DNA from: Volvariella volvacea V23 | Taxonomy: Eukaryota > Basidiomycota > Agaricomycetes > Agaricales > Pluteaceae | Assembly (NCBI GenBank): GCA_000349905.1 | Contig: KB722737.1 | Coordinates: forward strand, 1,436,453 to 1,459,623 | Reading direction: 5' to 3' | DNA: 23,171 nt | Part shown: one piece after another, positions 1-9,479 of the stretch | Position numbering within the stretch: the stretch's first letter is position 1 | Layout: every line of letters begins with the position of its first letter | Notes under the pieces: generated by a model | What the model was told of the DNA's origin: nothing | What the model saw: the letters and a program-made list of their open reading frames with translations, nothing else | The model's database searches: none | Program-made: the position numbers and the translations under genes

Positions 1-864
1 AGGTAAGTACTTGTAACACACTGTTGGCTATATTGTCGAAAAGTATGGCAGTGGTACCGACTTTTACTGCACAGCCCAGAAATCTGGTTGCCTGCCTACA
101 CTAACAGAAAATGATATCTGTTTCACTATTCAAATTTTGGGCTCTGGTTGTGCCAGGGACACAATTGACCTCCAGCACAACTATTTTCCTGGGGTCACAG
201 CTCAGGCCATCAGGGAGTGACTCTGAAAGGCTGGCTTCAAAGCCTGCAAGCATTGTGTCAAGCTGTTCTTAATGAAAGCACACATTAGAAGCGGCTAGCA
301 TGGGCGAAGGAGCATAAGGACTGAACAATAAAGGACTAAAAGGTGGTGGTGTTTTCTGATAAGTCAAAATTTAACCTAATGAGTTCAGATGGGTTTCATT
401 AGTGTTGGAGGCTGCCGGGGCAAGGTTTGGACATGTGCTATGTGATGAAGAAGGTCAAGCATGGGGGAGGGCACATCATGGTGTGGGGCTGTATTACGTC
501 ATCTGGGCTTAGATGACTCGTATGCATTGAGGGCAACATGGACAGGTTCCTCTACATCAAGATTCTTGACGATGACCTCCTTGGCTTCCTCAAAGACCTC
601 AAGATCAAGAAGAAAGACATTTATTTTCAGCAAGATAACGATCCCAAGCACACATCTGGCCATGCCCAGGATTTTTTCAATGCACAGAGCCTTGGTGTGC
701 TCTCCTGGCCACCGAACAGCCCTGATATAAACATCATCAAGCATGTGTGGAACTATTTGAATTGCCGTGTATGCATTAGGAGGCCTCTCCATTCAAATAA
801 GAAGGAATTATGGGAAGTGTTGCAGGAGAAATGGGCCAACATTGAAGATGAGTATATTGAGTGA
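1..864 (+). pseudogene. Decayed Tc1/mariner-family transposase
   Basis: Remnant of a DDE transposase of the Tc1 type. The longest open piece (538-864) carries the catalytic-core blocks YFQQDNDPKHTS and WPPNSPDINIIKHVWN, which are the family's second Asp region and third acidic region. Upstream, the same protein continues as WAKEHKD, FSDKSKFNL and VKHGGGHIMVWGC, and further left as a degenerate helix-turn-helix part (around YGSGTDFYCTAQKSG). It is broken by a frameshift near 290 and by stops at 218, 224, 286, 322, 337, 400 and 514. Several stops fall where the family has Arg or Trp (TGA for CGA, TGA/TAA for TGG). The left end lies outside the window or is unrecognisable, and I found no convincing terminal inverted repeat. 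The element cannot encode a working protein. Confidence 0.9.
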
Positions 865-1400
865 TTATTCATCAGTATGCCAAGGCACATTGAGGCATTA
901 TTAAAGGCAAATGGTCAGTACACAAAGTACTAGGTTCAATTTTTTGATAAAAATTACAAGATTACAAGATAGCTACACAACATTCATAGATAGGTAGCAC
1001 AAAAGTTAGTATTACATCACCCCTGGAATAGATTTTGGTCAATTTTATTGGAACTATGGCTCGGACATAAAAATGAGTATTAATACTTGATTCTACGCCT
1101 AAATGAGGACCAACCATAAGTTGTTTGATGGTGGGTGGTCTCGAGATAAGATTTTGATAACAAGCAAATCAAAAATAATCATGTGTTGCATTACTAATCT
1201 TAGTTACTGTAGACTTGGACCAGATCATGCAAAGGTCATGCAAAATTCACTGATTCGGAACTTGGTCAATGTGAATGAGGACTACAAGCAACTACTGATC
1301 AACATAGCACATCAGACCTCCTTGCTGAAGCAGATGCTCTGGCAGTTGCATAATGCAATGGAGGCATTTACAGCAAGTCTTGTACAACTACCACCCCTAA
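865..1400. other. Spacer: transposon 3' flank and F-box copy 1 upstream region
   Basis: This is AT-rich sequence after the transposase stop. It includes a run around 935-970 (TTTTTTGATAAAAATTACAAG followed by a repeat of ATTACAAGAT) that may be the decayed right end of the element. An open frame running from 1103 into F-box copy 1 has no recognisable N-terminal similarity before 1400. I see no RNA gene or promoter that can be supported. Confidence 0.5.
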
Positions 1401-3045
1401 ATGATGCATTACACATCTTTCCTCCAGAAGTTTGGGAAATTATAACCCAATATGCTTGTATTGACAGTGGTAGAACAGGTCATTCATTGTCTCTTGTCTC
1501 TCACTCAATGTATAGATCTACTTGTCGGTTTAGGTATTGGTCCCTCGATATCACTCAATCAAGTCAATTATTCTATGCCCTGTCTCTGCTGCACAACAAT
1601 CCAGATAATTTGGGGGAGATTCAGCATTTGTTTTTAGCAGTAACAGACTTCTTCATGCGTGGTGGACTAGAACATGAGGAGGAGAGTGATGAGGACAAGG
1701 ACTATGCTCCCTCTGACAACAAAAGTGATCAAGACTCCAAGGGAAGCATGGATACTTCCAAGAGTGATGGGATGGATGTGGATGAATATCCACACCCCTT
1801 GCTTGAGGACAATCTTGTTGAACAGCAGCCTTGCAGGCACTAGAGGCTATGGAGGTCACCTCACCTAGGAGTAGAGAGTAATGATACTTCATCTACATCA
1901 GAGGATTGGGGGACTGGTAGGTACATGCTGGAACTATTTGTACAGAGGAGTGACAAGTGCCATCCACCATTTTGGAAATGATGGTATCCACATCGGAATT
2001 GATGTGGGTCACTTCAGTGATACTTAGGATCTATCTACCTGTATCCTATGACTATCTACCATGTGTATCTAGCCACGTATTTCTCCGTAATATGTGTACA
2101 TTCCAAGTACCGGTCCGTATACTCGGTCCGGATAACCATAGGTCCGGTCCATATTGACGGTCCGTCCAACAGATCTGGATCAAGATTTGAACTTTTTTCG
2201 TTCTGCAGAAGGGCAACTCAATGCGTCATTACTCAACGCGTCTCTCTCGGCCAAATACCCAATGAAATCATTTGAAGCTGTGTGCGAGTTCCTGGGATCC
2301 AAGGCGTGCAAAAACCTAGAAAACCTTACACTCCATTTGATGATCGAGTTCACGCCATACGAGAAACTGGAGGTCGTCAATTTGGCAGACTACTTGTCTC
2401 GCCTATGGCGGCTGGTACAATTGAACTTGGTTTGCTTGTGTAAACCCGAACCGTCGTCTCTGTGTCTCGCCCAGCTCTATGAAGCTCTTCCCGTCACTCC
2501 TTCATTTCCGACTCTTTGGTCGAATTCGTGTAGAGCCACGATTGGCGAAGATGATTAATGTCCTTTAGGAGTTTGTCAGACACAATACTGAACACCTAGA
2601 ATCCTTTCGTTTTACGTTGCCCTACAAAAATGATATCAAGCACGCAATAGCAAAGGTATGAATGCTTCGAGAGTGGGGCTGTTGCTTCCTATACTCACAA
2701 TTTACAAAATTCTTAACACCAGGTACTATTCCGGAGAGCCTTAAAACAATTGTGTTCGATGTGGTTGGATACGACTCGGATTCAGATGACGAAGACGACA
2801 ATTTAGAATTTCAACTTGAGCCTGATATCGCCAAACCGGAAAACCTCCAGAAGATTCACCTGGTGGCATCCAATCCTAGTCGTGATGTTCCCAAAATCGG
2901 AGAGCTGATGGAATTGTGGCAAGATGAAATTACGAATTCCCCTCAATCCTGGGAGAGGTGGTACGGCATGCAGAGATCTCACGAAGTTTTGAACGTGGAT
3001 GTCCGATGGAGTACACATAAGCTGCAGCACTACTGGACCCCGTGA
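1401..3045 (+). pseudogene. F-box-like protein, copy 1 (broken)
   Basis: Paralogue of the F-box-like genes at 7802 and 12468. The 5' part reads IFPPEVWEIITQYACID, then HSLSLVSHSM and the HLFLAVTDFF block, followed by an acidic linker, as in the intact copies. Compared with copy 2 (ATG GAC GCA TTA), the start reads ATG-AT GCA TTA, which is one base short. The frame is open only because a different frame runs in from upstream (from 1103). It stops at 1843. After about 300 bp of unrelated sequence, homology resumes (FLGSKACKNLENLTLHL; in another frame FPSLLHFRLF; EFVRHNTEHLESFRF) with a frameshift near 2490 and an in-frame TAG at 2566. An intron at about 2656-2722 precedes the C-terminal exon (LKTIVFDVVGY, ELMELWQDEIT), which ends at 3045. 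The first half is visibly more AT-rich than the second. Confidence 0.75.
2112..2164. repeat. Cluster of four GGTCCG hexamers
   Basis: GGTCCG occurs at 2112, 2125, 2141 and 2159, within 53 bp, inside the non-homologous insert that splits F-box copy 1. It could be the end of an inserted element or a chance cluster. No inverted-repeat partner or target-site duplication was recognised. Confidence 0.45.
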
Positions 3046-3120
3046 AGTATATAGAGGATACATTCTCCCGTACTGGAGATGTTAGGATACGTACATGTCG
3101 TTGCTATCGTGCTTAAATGA

Positions 3121-4400
3121 TTAAGCCTCGTTTGGTCTGAATACGAGCTTGACACCGGATACTTGGTTGGCCTCCAATCGGTCCAGACCTGGTGCGATAC
3201 CCCCCTAGCCCATCTGGGAGGACTTCAACACGATTTGGCTATATGGTGCATAAGTACCATTGCCTCTCCTAGCTAACTAAGGTGCACGTACCTTGACAAT
3301 GCCGTTCCTGACCCACTCCTCCAAGAAAAAAATAGAGATCCAACAAAACGTCTCTAAACTCCGGAGTATTCTTAACCGCGATGATATGAGTAACTTCCTT
3401 CCCACTCCCATCTTCCTTCTTCAAGGTTTCGCTAGGGAAAAGCACGATAGCCAGCTTGCCACCTTTTCCGAGTAGATCGTACCCAGCCTGCTGTGTATCG
3501 GGTTTGAGATCGCATCCAACGCCCACTGGACAGGCGTTGAACCAGTGATAGAGCTAACAGCTGAAGGGAAGGCACTGATGGGAGCAGTTTGATGGTCGAT
3601 GACATGAGTCGCGCCAAGGGATTTGAGGAAATCTTCGTGCTTAACAGAAGCGTAGGTGATGATTGGGGAAAAGCCGGATAGTTTCGCGAGTTGAATGGCT
3701 TGAGGATTCGCCGTTGGAGGTAAGGTCAAAAGTCATAGATATGAACGTGACTTACCGAATTTGCCCAGCACCTCCGATGACGACAAAAGGAGCATCACGA
3801 TACTTCCCGGCGCCCCCGTGCGTAGGAGTCGGAGGAGTTAAACTAAGTTTGTGATACATTGCCAGATAAGAAGTGATGAGCATGAGAAGGATGGTGGCAG
3901 CCTTGTCATATGTTATATTGTCTGGAATCTGATGAATTTGGCGGTGTGAAATCTGAAAAGCCATATACACCGAGAGCAAAGCCAACCTTTGCAGCCAAAG
4001 CCGCCTCAACCAACGTGTATTGCTGAAAAGATGCATATGGGCTCGAAAATAATCCCTGAAAAAAACCCAAATAATGCTCCGTCCCGCACCCATGATCGAG
4101 ATCAAGACATTTAGCCACTCACATTTTGTCGCCGACCTCAAACTGAGTGACGCCTTCTCCAACGTCAACGACGTCCCCTGCTATATCCTGCCCGACGATA
4201 ACGGGCCATTCGGTGACAAAAAACCCGAACTTCTCCTTGGCATAGTCGACTGGGTTCGAGGCGCCGGAATGGATTTTGACCAATAGTTCTCCAGCCTTGG
4301 GAGTGGAGACTTTGGTCTCTTTAAGAACGAATCCACCTTGAAGACGTTCGATGACCAGGGCCTTTTGGGTCGAGGGAACAGTTGGTGCTTGCGTGGTCAT
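3121..4400 (-). pseudogene. MDR-family oxidoreductase, copy 1 (broken)
   Basis: Paralogue of the two intact zinc-less medium-chain dehydrogenase/reductases at 5051-6332 and 10800-12085. Exon 1 (93 codons as an open frame, with VPSTQKALVIE, LLVKIHSGASNPVDY and VGEGVTQFEVGDK) is intact. Later parts carry several lesions against the paralogues. No AG in the right phase precedes the FFQGLFSS exon. Eight bases are missing in the cofactor-binding segment (GGSSSVGQ in the paralogues, GG-AGQ here, near 3765). One base is missing near 3500 (between DAISNP and DTQQAGYD). One base is extra in a run of seven A (3326-3332 on the plus strand), and another near 3199-3205 in a C run. The C-terminal exon would otherwise read IAPGLDRLEANQVSGVKLVF and end at 3121. 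It converges on F-box copy 1 with a 75-bp gap. Two lesions lie in homopolymers and could be assembly errors; the other three could not. Confidence 0.8.
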
Positions 4401-4454
4401 CGTTGGGAGACGAATTAGAGACGGTAAGATGCGAATGGTCCGTTGCGATGGGTG

Positions 4455-4498
4455 TTTTTATATACTCGATGTCTAACAGGGAATGACGATGAATCAGC
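4455..4498 (-). promoter_or_regulatory. MDR1 promoter: TATA box and shared upstream element
   Basis: Read on the minus strand, GAGTATATAAAAA lies 55-67 bp upstream of the MDR1 start codon. Seventeen bases further upstream is GCTGATTCATCGTCA (4484-4498), which is identical over 15 bp to the element in front of MDR2. The promoter remains recognisable although the gene is broken. Confidence 0.65.
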
Positions 4499-5050
4499 AT
4501 TATCGATGTGTTGATATCGAGAGCGTAACGCCCGTAATCCCCTTCTGTTCCTGAATAATCTAACTTCCCATACAGTCCTGAGTGGGGTTGCGCAAGACCG
4601 TCCTATTCTTGCTCATCACTTGCGCACTGAGTGGGGATAAGAACCTCGCCAAGGAGATGCACTTGCGGCCGCCGAGGACAAGCAGCGTCTCAATGCGGGT
4701 GTTGCGTCGGGTTAAAGTGGATCAGCTTGCAACGACCTGGTATTGCAATCCACTGCTGGTACGATGGTCAATCGCACTGGTCTGAGCCTGAAAATTTACG
4801 CACCACTCCCGTTGGAGATGTCTGGTGAGCCACATATCAAGTAAACGAGCAGAGAAGACGTGATCAGGAATATATCCGAGCCTTCCCATGCTAGGGTCTC
4901 TATCCTTGGACGGAGGAAGAACATTGACAGTTAGTGACAAATACTCGGGTCTTGAACTCATACCACGCGATACATGTAGTGAGAGGGGACTAGCTTAGTT
5001 TCCATGCATGAAAAGAGATTTGAACGGCGTTACGAATAACACAACGATAT
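4499..5050. other. Spacer between MDR1 and MDR2
   Basis: Lies between the MDR1 promoter and the 3' end of MDR2. Short open frames on both strands here (up to 79 codons) have no recognisable motif. CTGAGTGGGG occurs twice (4578 and 4627). I see no gene. Given the array layout, a lost F-box partner of MDR1 could have stood here, but no F-box remnant was recognised. Confidence 0.45.
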
Positions 5051-6332
5051 TTACTCTTCCTGTGGCCTAAAGACGAGTTTGACGCCCGAAACCTCGTTGG
5101 CTTCCAATCTCTTCAGTGCGGGCACGATTCCATTCAGCCCACCAGGCACGACCTCTGCGCTATTTGGCTTTGAACACAACCACAATTAACACAGTCATCT
5201 CAAGAGATTCAATTTGAATACTTACTTTAATTGTACCATTCCTAATCCATCCCTCCAAAAATTGATACATCTCCAACAGAGTAGACCTAATCTCAGGATT
5301 ATTTCTGAACCCCACGACCGTGGTTACTCCCTTCCTGCTTCCTTCCTTTTCCTTCAAGGTCTTACTGGGGTAAACGACAACCCCCAGCTTTCCTCCATTG
5401 CTGAGGAGATCGTAACCGGCTTGCTGAGTATCATCGCTTGAGATGACGTCCAAAGCCCATGGAATCGTTTCTAAACCGGTGATTTCGTGAACGACAGAGG
5501 GGAGAGATTCAACTGGCACTGCGGCGCGATCGATGACGTGGGTTGCACCAAGGGATTTGAGGAATGGCTCGTGTCGGGAAGAGGAATACGTGATGATTGG
5601 GGAGAAACCGGAGAGTTTAGCGAGTTGAAGGGCTGTAAATATGGTCAGAGCGCCAAATTTTAAACTGAACGGGTGGGTCTAGTGACGTACCATATTGGCC
5701 AACAGAGCTGGAACCGCCGATGACTACGAATGGGATACCGGCATATTTACCGATACCGCCACGACTAGGCGTAGGAGGGATCAATCCGAATGTTTGATAG
5801 AGGGCGACGTATGCACACGTAAACGTGACAGGAATGGTAGCTGCATCGTCGTAGGTGATGTTCTCGGGAATCTGAGGTCGAGGAAGGTGAACAAATGAAA
5901 GCACATTGAGCACATTATGATTGAGAGTCTTACTTTCGCTGCAAGAGCTTCTTTAGCCACTGTATACTGCTGATAAGAAGCGGATCGATTGACGAAAGCT
6001 CCTTGGAAGAAGCTAAAAAAACCGCTAGGATGAACAACAGTCCCAGTCATGAAGCAATTAACTTACACTTTATCACCAGCCTGGAATCGAGTAACGCCCT
6101 CTCCAACTTTAACGACATCACCCGCAATGTCTGTACCCAAGATAGCAGGATAATGGGTTACAAAGAAGTCAAACTTCTGGACTTTCCATTCAATTGGGTT
6201 TATCGCTGCAGAATGAATTTTGACAAGTAGCTCTCCAGCCTTGGGAGTATAGACTTCGGTTTCGTTAACGACAAAGTTACCATGAGGAGCGTCGAGGAAG
6301 AGGGCCTTTTGGGTGGTCGGAACAGTAGACAT
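5051..6332 (-). CDS. Zinc-less MDR oxidoreductase (quinone/enoyl reductase-like), copy 2
   Basis: NAD(P)H-dependent reductase of the medium-chain superfamily, closest in style to fungal ToxD/LovC-like enoyl reductases and quinone oxidoreductases; its substrate is unknown. My model has five exons: 6332-6067, 6024-5934, 5871-5691, 5632-5226 and 5167-5051. They close in phase to 353 aa, the usual length for the family. A GroES-like N-terminal domain (LLVKIHSAAINPIEW, ILGTDIAGDVVKVGEGV) is followed by a Rossmann domain with the cofactor loop GGSSSVGQ near residue 175. The catalytic-zinc ligands of alcohol dehydrogenases are not seen. There is no signal peptide, so it is probably cytosolic. The last intron ends in AAG rather than CAG/TAG. 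It is divergent from F-box copy 2 across 1.5 kb. Exon borders match copy 3 one for one. Confidence 0.88.
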
Positions 6333-6381
6333 GTTCGAGTGTGGAAGGGAACCTGAATGTCTCGTTCTATGGCCAGTGAGA

Positions 6382-6421
6382 CTTTATATACCAGGAAAGT
6401 CTGAGGTGACGATGAATCAGC
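6382..6421 (-). promoter_or_regulatory. MDR2 promoter: TATA box and shared upstream element
   Basis: The minus strand has TGGTATATAAAG at 6382-6393, 50-61 bp before the ATG, and GCTGATTCATCGTCA at 6407-6421. The 12-bp TATA segment is identical to that of MDR3 and the 15-bp element is identical to that of MDR1. Confidence 0.7.
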
Positions 6422-7100
6422 TCACCTTCTCCTTGTGCTCAGGTACATCGTTACTCTGTACCATCGCTGTCTTTTTCCTCTACACTAGGCGTCCCAGGCT
6501 CCCAGCAGGCAGCAGCTTCATCTAGGTGCGATTCATAATACCCCCTATCGATGAAAATATTTGGATGACAAGGCTAAAGATACTGTTTGCCGTGGTAGAG
6601 GTGGTGTACGTGTCCCCGGCTTGAAGTAGAATGCTTACACACCCATCCCTCGCCATAGCGCTCATTGAGCAGTTCAAGAGAGAGCAACGTTATCGATGTC
6701 CACAATATCTTTGGATCACGGAAACCGTGTGACTAGGGCTGAATAATGAGTGCTAGTGAGTAAGCAAAGTTGGGGACGCTGAACGCGCTGGGCGGAAAAA
6801 GTACGCCACCAATGGGGTAGGATGTACGGTAGTCTATGCCGAGCATCGGTGTATGTCAGTACTAATGAGCTGATACGACTAGTGGCAATTTGGGGCTTGC
6901 TTGGAGTACTTACCACTGCGCTCCACATACACTGTACAGTTCGTTGTTTGAAAAGTCTAATGCGAAGGAAGTCAATGCGGTTGACCCAAAAGCATAGAAC
7001 CACGCCGTATCTAGTGGCAAGTCCCAATCGAGCGGAGATTTAATATTGCCCGGCAAAAGGCGGGTGCCATTTTCAATTCTAACCGCTCCCTGGAGCTCTT
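6422..7100. other. Spacer upstream of MDR2
   Basis: No gene recognised. Open frames of up to 103 codons on the minus strand (6716-7027) and 73 on the plus strand (6822-7043) overlap each other and have no family motif. Two loosely similar stretches (TATCGATGAAAATATTTGGAT near 6546 and TATCGATGTCCACAATATCT near 6691) suggest small local duplications. Confidence 0.4.
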
Positions 7101-7491
7101 TCCCCATGGCCCTGCCTTCCCCAGAAATGGCAACACTTAGCCATTTACAATGTCCCGTCTCGAATCACTCACCATGCATAATATGGTGATGTCGGATACA
7201 AGCACACAACGTCTTGCGGATTTCATTTACGACGCAACGACGGACAGTGGATTGCCCAACTTTTTGCGCTATGTTCGAGTTCTTGCGCTTTCCCCAAAAA
7301 CAATGGATATTCGCCCGAGGTCGCAGCAGCTCTGGCTTCTGGTTTTGTCTTGGACGTCGAATATGGCGCGGACTGCAAATCAGGGTTTCGTGCCGATTTC
7401 CCGCGTCCTGTCCTGTATGCGGAGAGTACAGCACAGAGATGCAATACCCAGATGTGTTTTTTTTTTAAACTCTGTTAAAGGCTGTAGCTAA
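7101..7491 (+). pseudogene. Possible fragment of a leucine-rich F-box-type protein
   Basis: A plus-strand frame beginning at 7150 reads RLESLTMHNMVMSD, then RLADFIYDATT and FLRYVRVLALSP. Its Leu spacing resembles the leucine-rich part of basidiomycete F-box proteins. Just upstream, another frame reads MATLSHLQCP, which would join naturally to it after a one-base shift. No start, F-box or continuation after about 7490 was found. If real, it is a decayed fragment not closely related to the three F-box copies here. It could also be a chance open frame. Confidence 0.25.
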
Positions 7492-7539
7492 GTACGGGCC
7501 CCCTCGAAAGGTACAAATGGTAAATACCCAGATGTGTTT
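7443..7539 (+). repeat. 17-bp direct repeat, 80 bp apart
   Basis: AATACCCAGATGTGTTT is found at 7443-7459 and again at 7523-7539. The first copy runs into a T tract. It is probably a small tandem duplication or a footprint, with no coding consequence. Confidence 0.7.
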
Positions 7540-7801
7540 GGTTCGTAATGGCACAGAGAAAGGGACGCTCTTGGTCTTTGTTTTGCGTACCGTACCTGCC
7601 TAGCTACGGTTTCTATACCTTGGAGGTTCTATCTTGCCGTGTTCTAAATTTATGCACAAGAGCGCCCTTTCCCTGACCCAAACGGCTGTGCCCTGCCAGT
7701 GAAAGCTCGATGTTTAGTTGGAGTACGATCCAAGCGGAGACTGAAAAAAAAGCTTGCCCACCCTCACTTCGAACCACCAGGACCTGCCGCGCGTGTAGCC
7801 A
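7540..7801. other. Upstream region of F-box copy 2
   Basis: No clear TATA box. The sequence ends in a C-rich stretch and an in-frame TAG six bases before the ATG at 7802, which fixes that ATG as the first possible start of an unspliced message. Confidence 0.45.
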
Positions 7802-9175
7802 ATGGACGCATTATCAATCTTTCCCGCCGAAGTTTGGGACATTATCTGCCGATACGCAAGCATCGACGGTGGTCACACCGCACGATCACTGGCGCTCGTC
7901 TCGCGCTCATTATCGAATGTCTCCAAGAGGTCAAGATACCATTCTCTCATTATTACTCGGTGGGATCGATTCTATCACGCTGTTTTGATGATTAGGAAGG
8001 ATCCAAATTGTTTGGGCGATGTCCGACATCTGTTTATTGCCCTGTCTGATTTTATTTTGGAGGATGCAAGACTCCTTGATTCGGATTTGGACGCAGAGGA
8101 CTCGGATTACTCGCTGCCTAGTGAGGATATGGATTCGGAGGGAAGCAATAGCGACGAGGATTCCGAGAGTTGTGCGGAGGGTGGTAGTGACTATTCGGCG
8201 GGTGAGGACCCAGGGGGCGACGACTCATTACGAGAATTGGACGAAGGGAGCAGAAATAGCGGCCAGGAAGCTAAGGATTTGGGGGAAGAGACTGGAGAAG
8301 TGAACGAAGAAGGAGAGAGACTAGCGTCACCCACGAGCACCGACGACTGTAATTCGGATCTCGCATACCTCAGATCAGACGAAGGAAAGGAGAAAGAGTC
8401 CCTTCACAACTCCAGTGAACCACTACCCGAGCTCTTCAGCACACCTCACGTAGTTGTCCTCAAGGAGTTTTTAGCTTCAGAAACTTGCCAAAAGCTTGAA
8501 TCTCTTACTCTCAAATTACATGTTGACCTCACACCTCTTTCGGATATCCTCCCGCCTCTGCCCTTTCTTCGTCGCTTGACGTATTCTGGTAGCCCCAGAT
8601 TGTTGATTCAACCCGGTCCCAGTTCGCTCCCCCACTTTCCGTCATTGTCTGACCTTCGAGTCTATACCCCGTCATACATGGAGTGGCCAAACCAAATTAT
8701 TGATTTCGTAAAACACCATGCTACCCAACTTCAAAGACTCAGAGTCCCTATGCCTGAATTCATTGATCCGATATGGACAGACATGGTAAGCGTATACATT
8801 CGGTCTTCGTCCCGGTGCAGAGTATTGATGACGACCCACTAGCTCCTGGGCGAAAATGCATTCCCAAAATCTCTGCAGTTGATAATATTCGACGGCCCAT
8901 TTCCCTATTCCTGCTACAGTCTCGAGGTGGACCCTGACTTGATACAACACGACCACCTGCTCCGACGGATTCAAGTGGCCGCATCCGAGACTCCTAGGCT
9001 ACTGGCTTTGATCCAACATTGGAAGGATGAGATCGCGGGTGAACCTGGATCGTGGCCGCTTGCGAGTGAGTTGAAGGCCTATAGCGTTCATCCTAATGGA
9101 GTGGAGGTCGAGTTTCCTGTGCTTGGCAGGGATTCGACAATAATCGAGAGTGAAGGTGAATTGTACCTGTGGTAG
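7802..9175 (+). CDS. F-box-like domain protein with acidic linker, copy 2
   Basis: Two exons (7802-8785 and 8843-9175), with the intron GTAAGC..TAG, give 438 aa. Residues 1-60 form an F-box-like domain (LSIFPAEVWDIICRYASIDG, RSLALVSRSL, RYHSLIITRW) of the kind that binds Skp1 in SCF ubiquitin ligases. A very acidic Asp/Glu/Ser linker (roughly residues 95-200) separates it from a C-terminal part with regularly spaced Leu (LKEFLASETCQKLESLTLKL, FLRRLTYSG, LQRLRVPMP), which probably acts as a degenerate leucine-rich substrate-binding region. It ends with LIQHWKDEIAGEPGSWP, which is shared with copies 1 and 3. The in-frame TAG just upstream supports this start. The target is unknown; a role in ubiquitin ligation is inferred from the domain only. 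Confidence 0.85.
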
Positions 9176-9479
9176 CTGGTGCCCATGCAGTACTATCATA
9201 GCTTGAGGCTCGCATTCGTTATCGCACCTTGATTGAAAGTAAGACTCTTTAATACGGATCTCCATTACATACCCTGAGCACGTTCATTGGACCCTTGGTC
9301 TAGCCCTCAATTAATTTTTTTATCGCCATCCGAGCTACTGCTGGATACAATATCCTAAGGGTCGCTCATTCAATACAAAACGTACAGCTAGGCACGCGCT
9401 TTGTTTGGCTTAAGACCATACCTTGTCTTCGACGGCCGCATGCATCCTTTTCAGTGTAGTTTGCAACCTCCCTCAGCTG
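9176..9479. other. Spacer between F-box copy 2 and the Spa2-like gene
   Basis: About 300 bp with no open frame of note. It holds the 3' end of F-box copy 2 and the presumed promoter of the next gene, but no clear TATA box or poly(A) motif. Confidence 0.4.

Noticed and set aside
499..792. 97-codon minus-strand frame in the transposon
   Set aside because: Antisense shadow of the transposase core, which is clearly recognisable on the plus strand.
7443..7539. Possible CRISPR-like or tandem repeat array
   Set aside because: Only two copies of 17 bp, no regular spacing, and the genome is eukaryotic.
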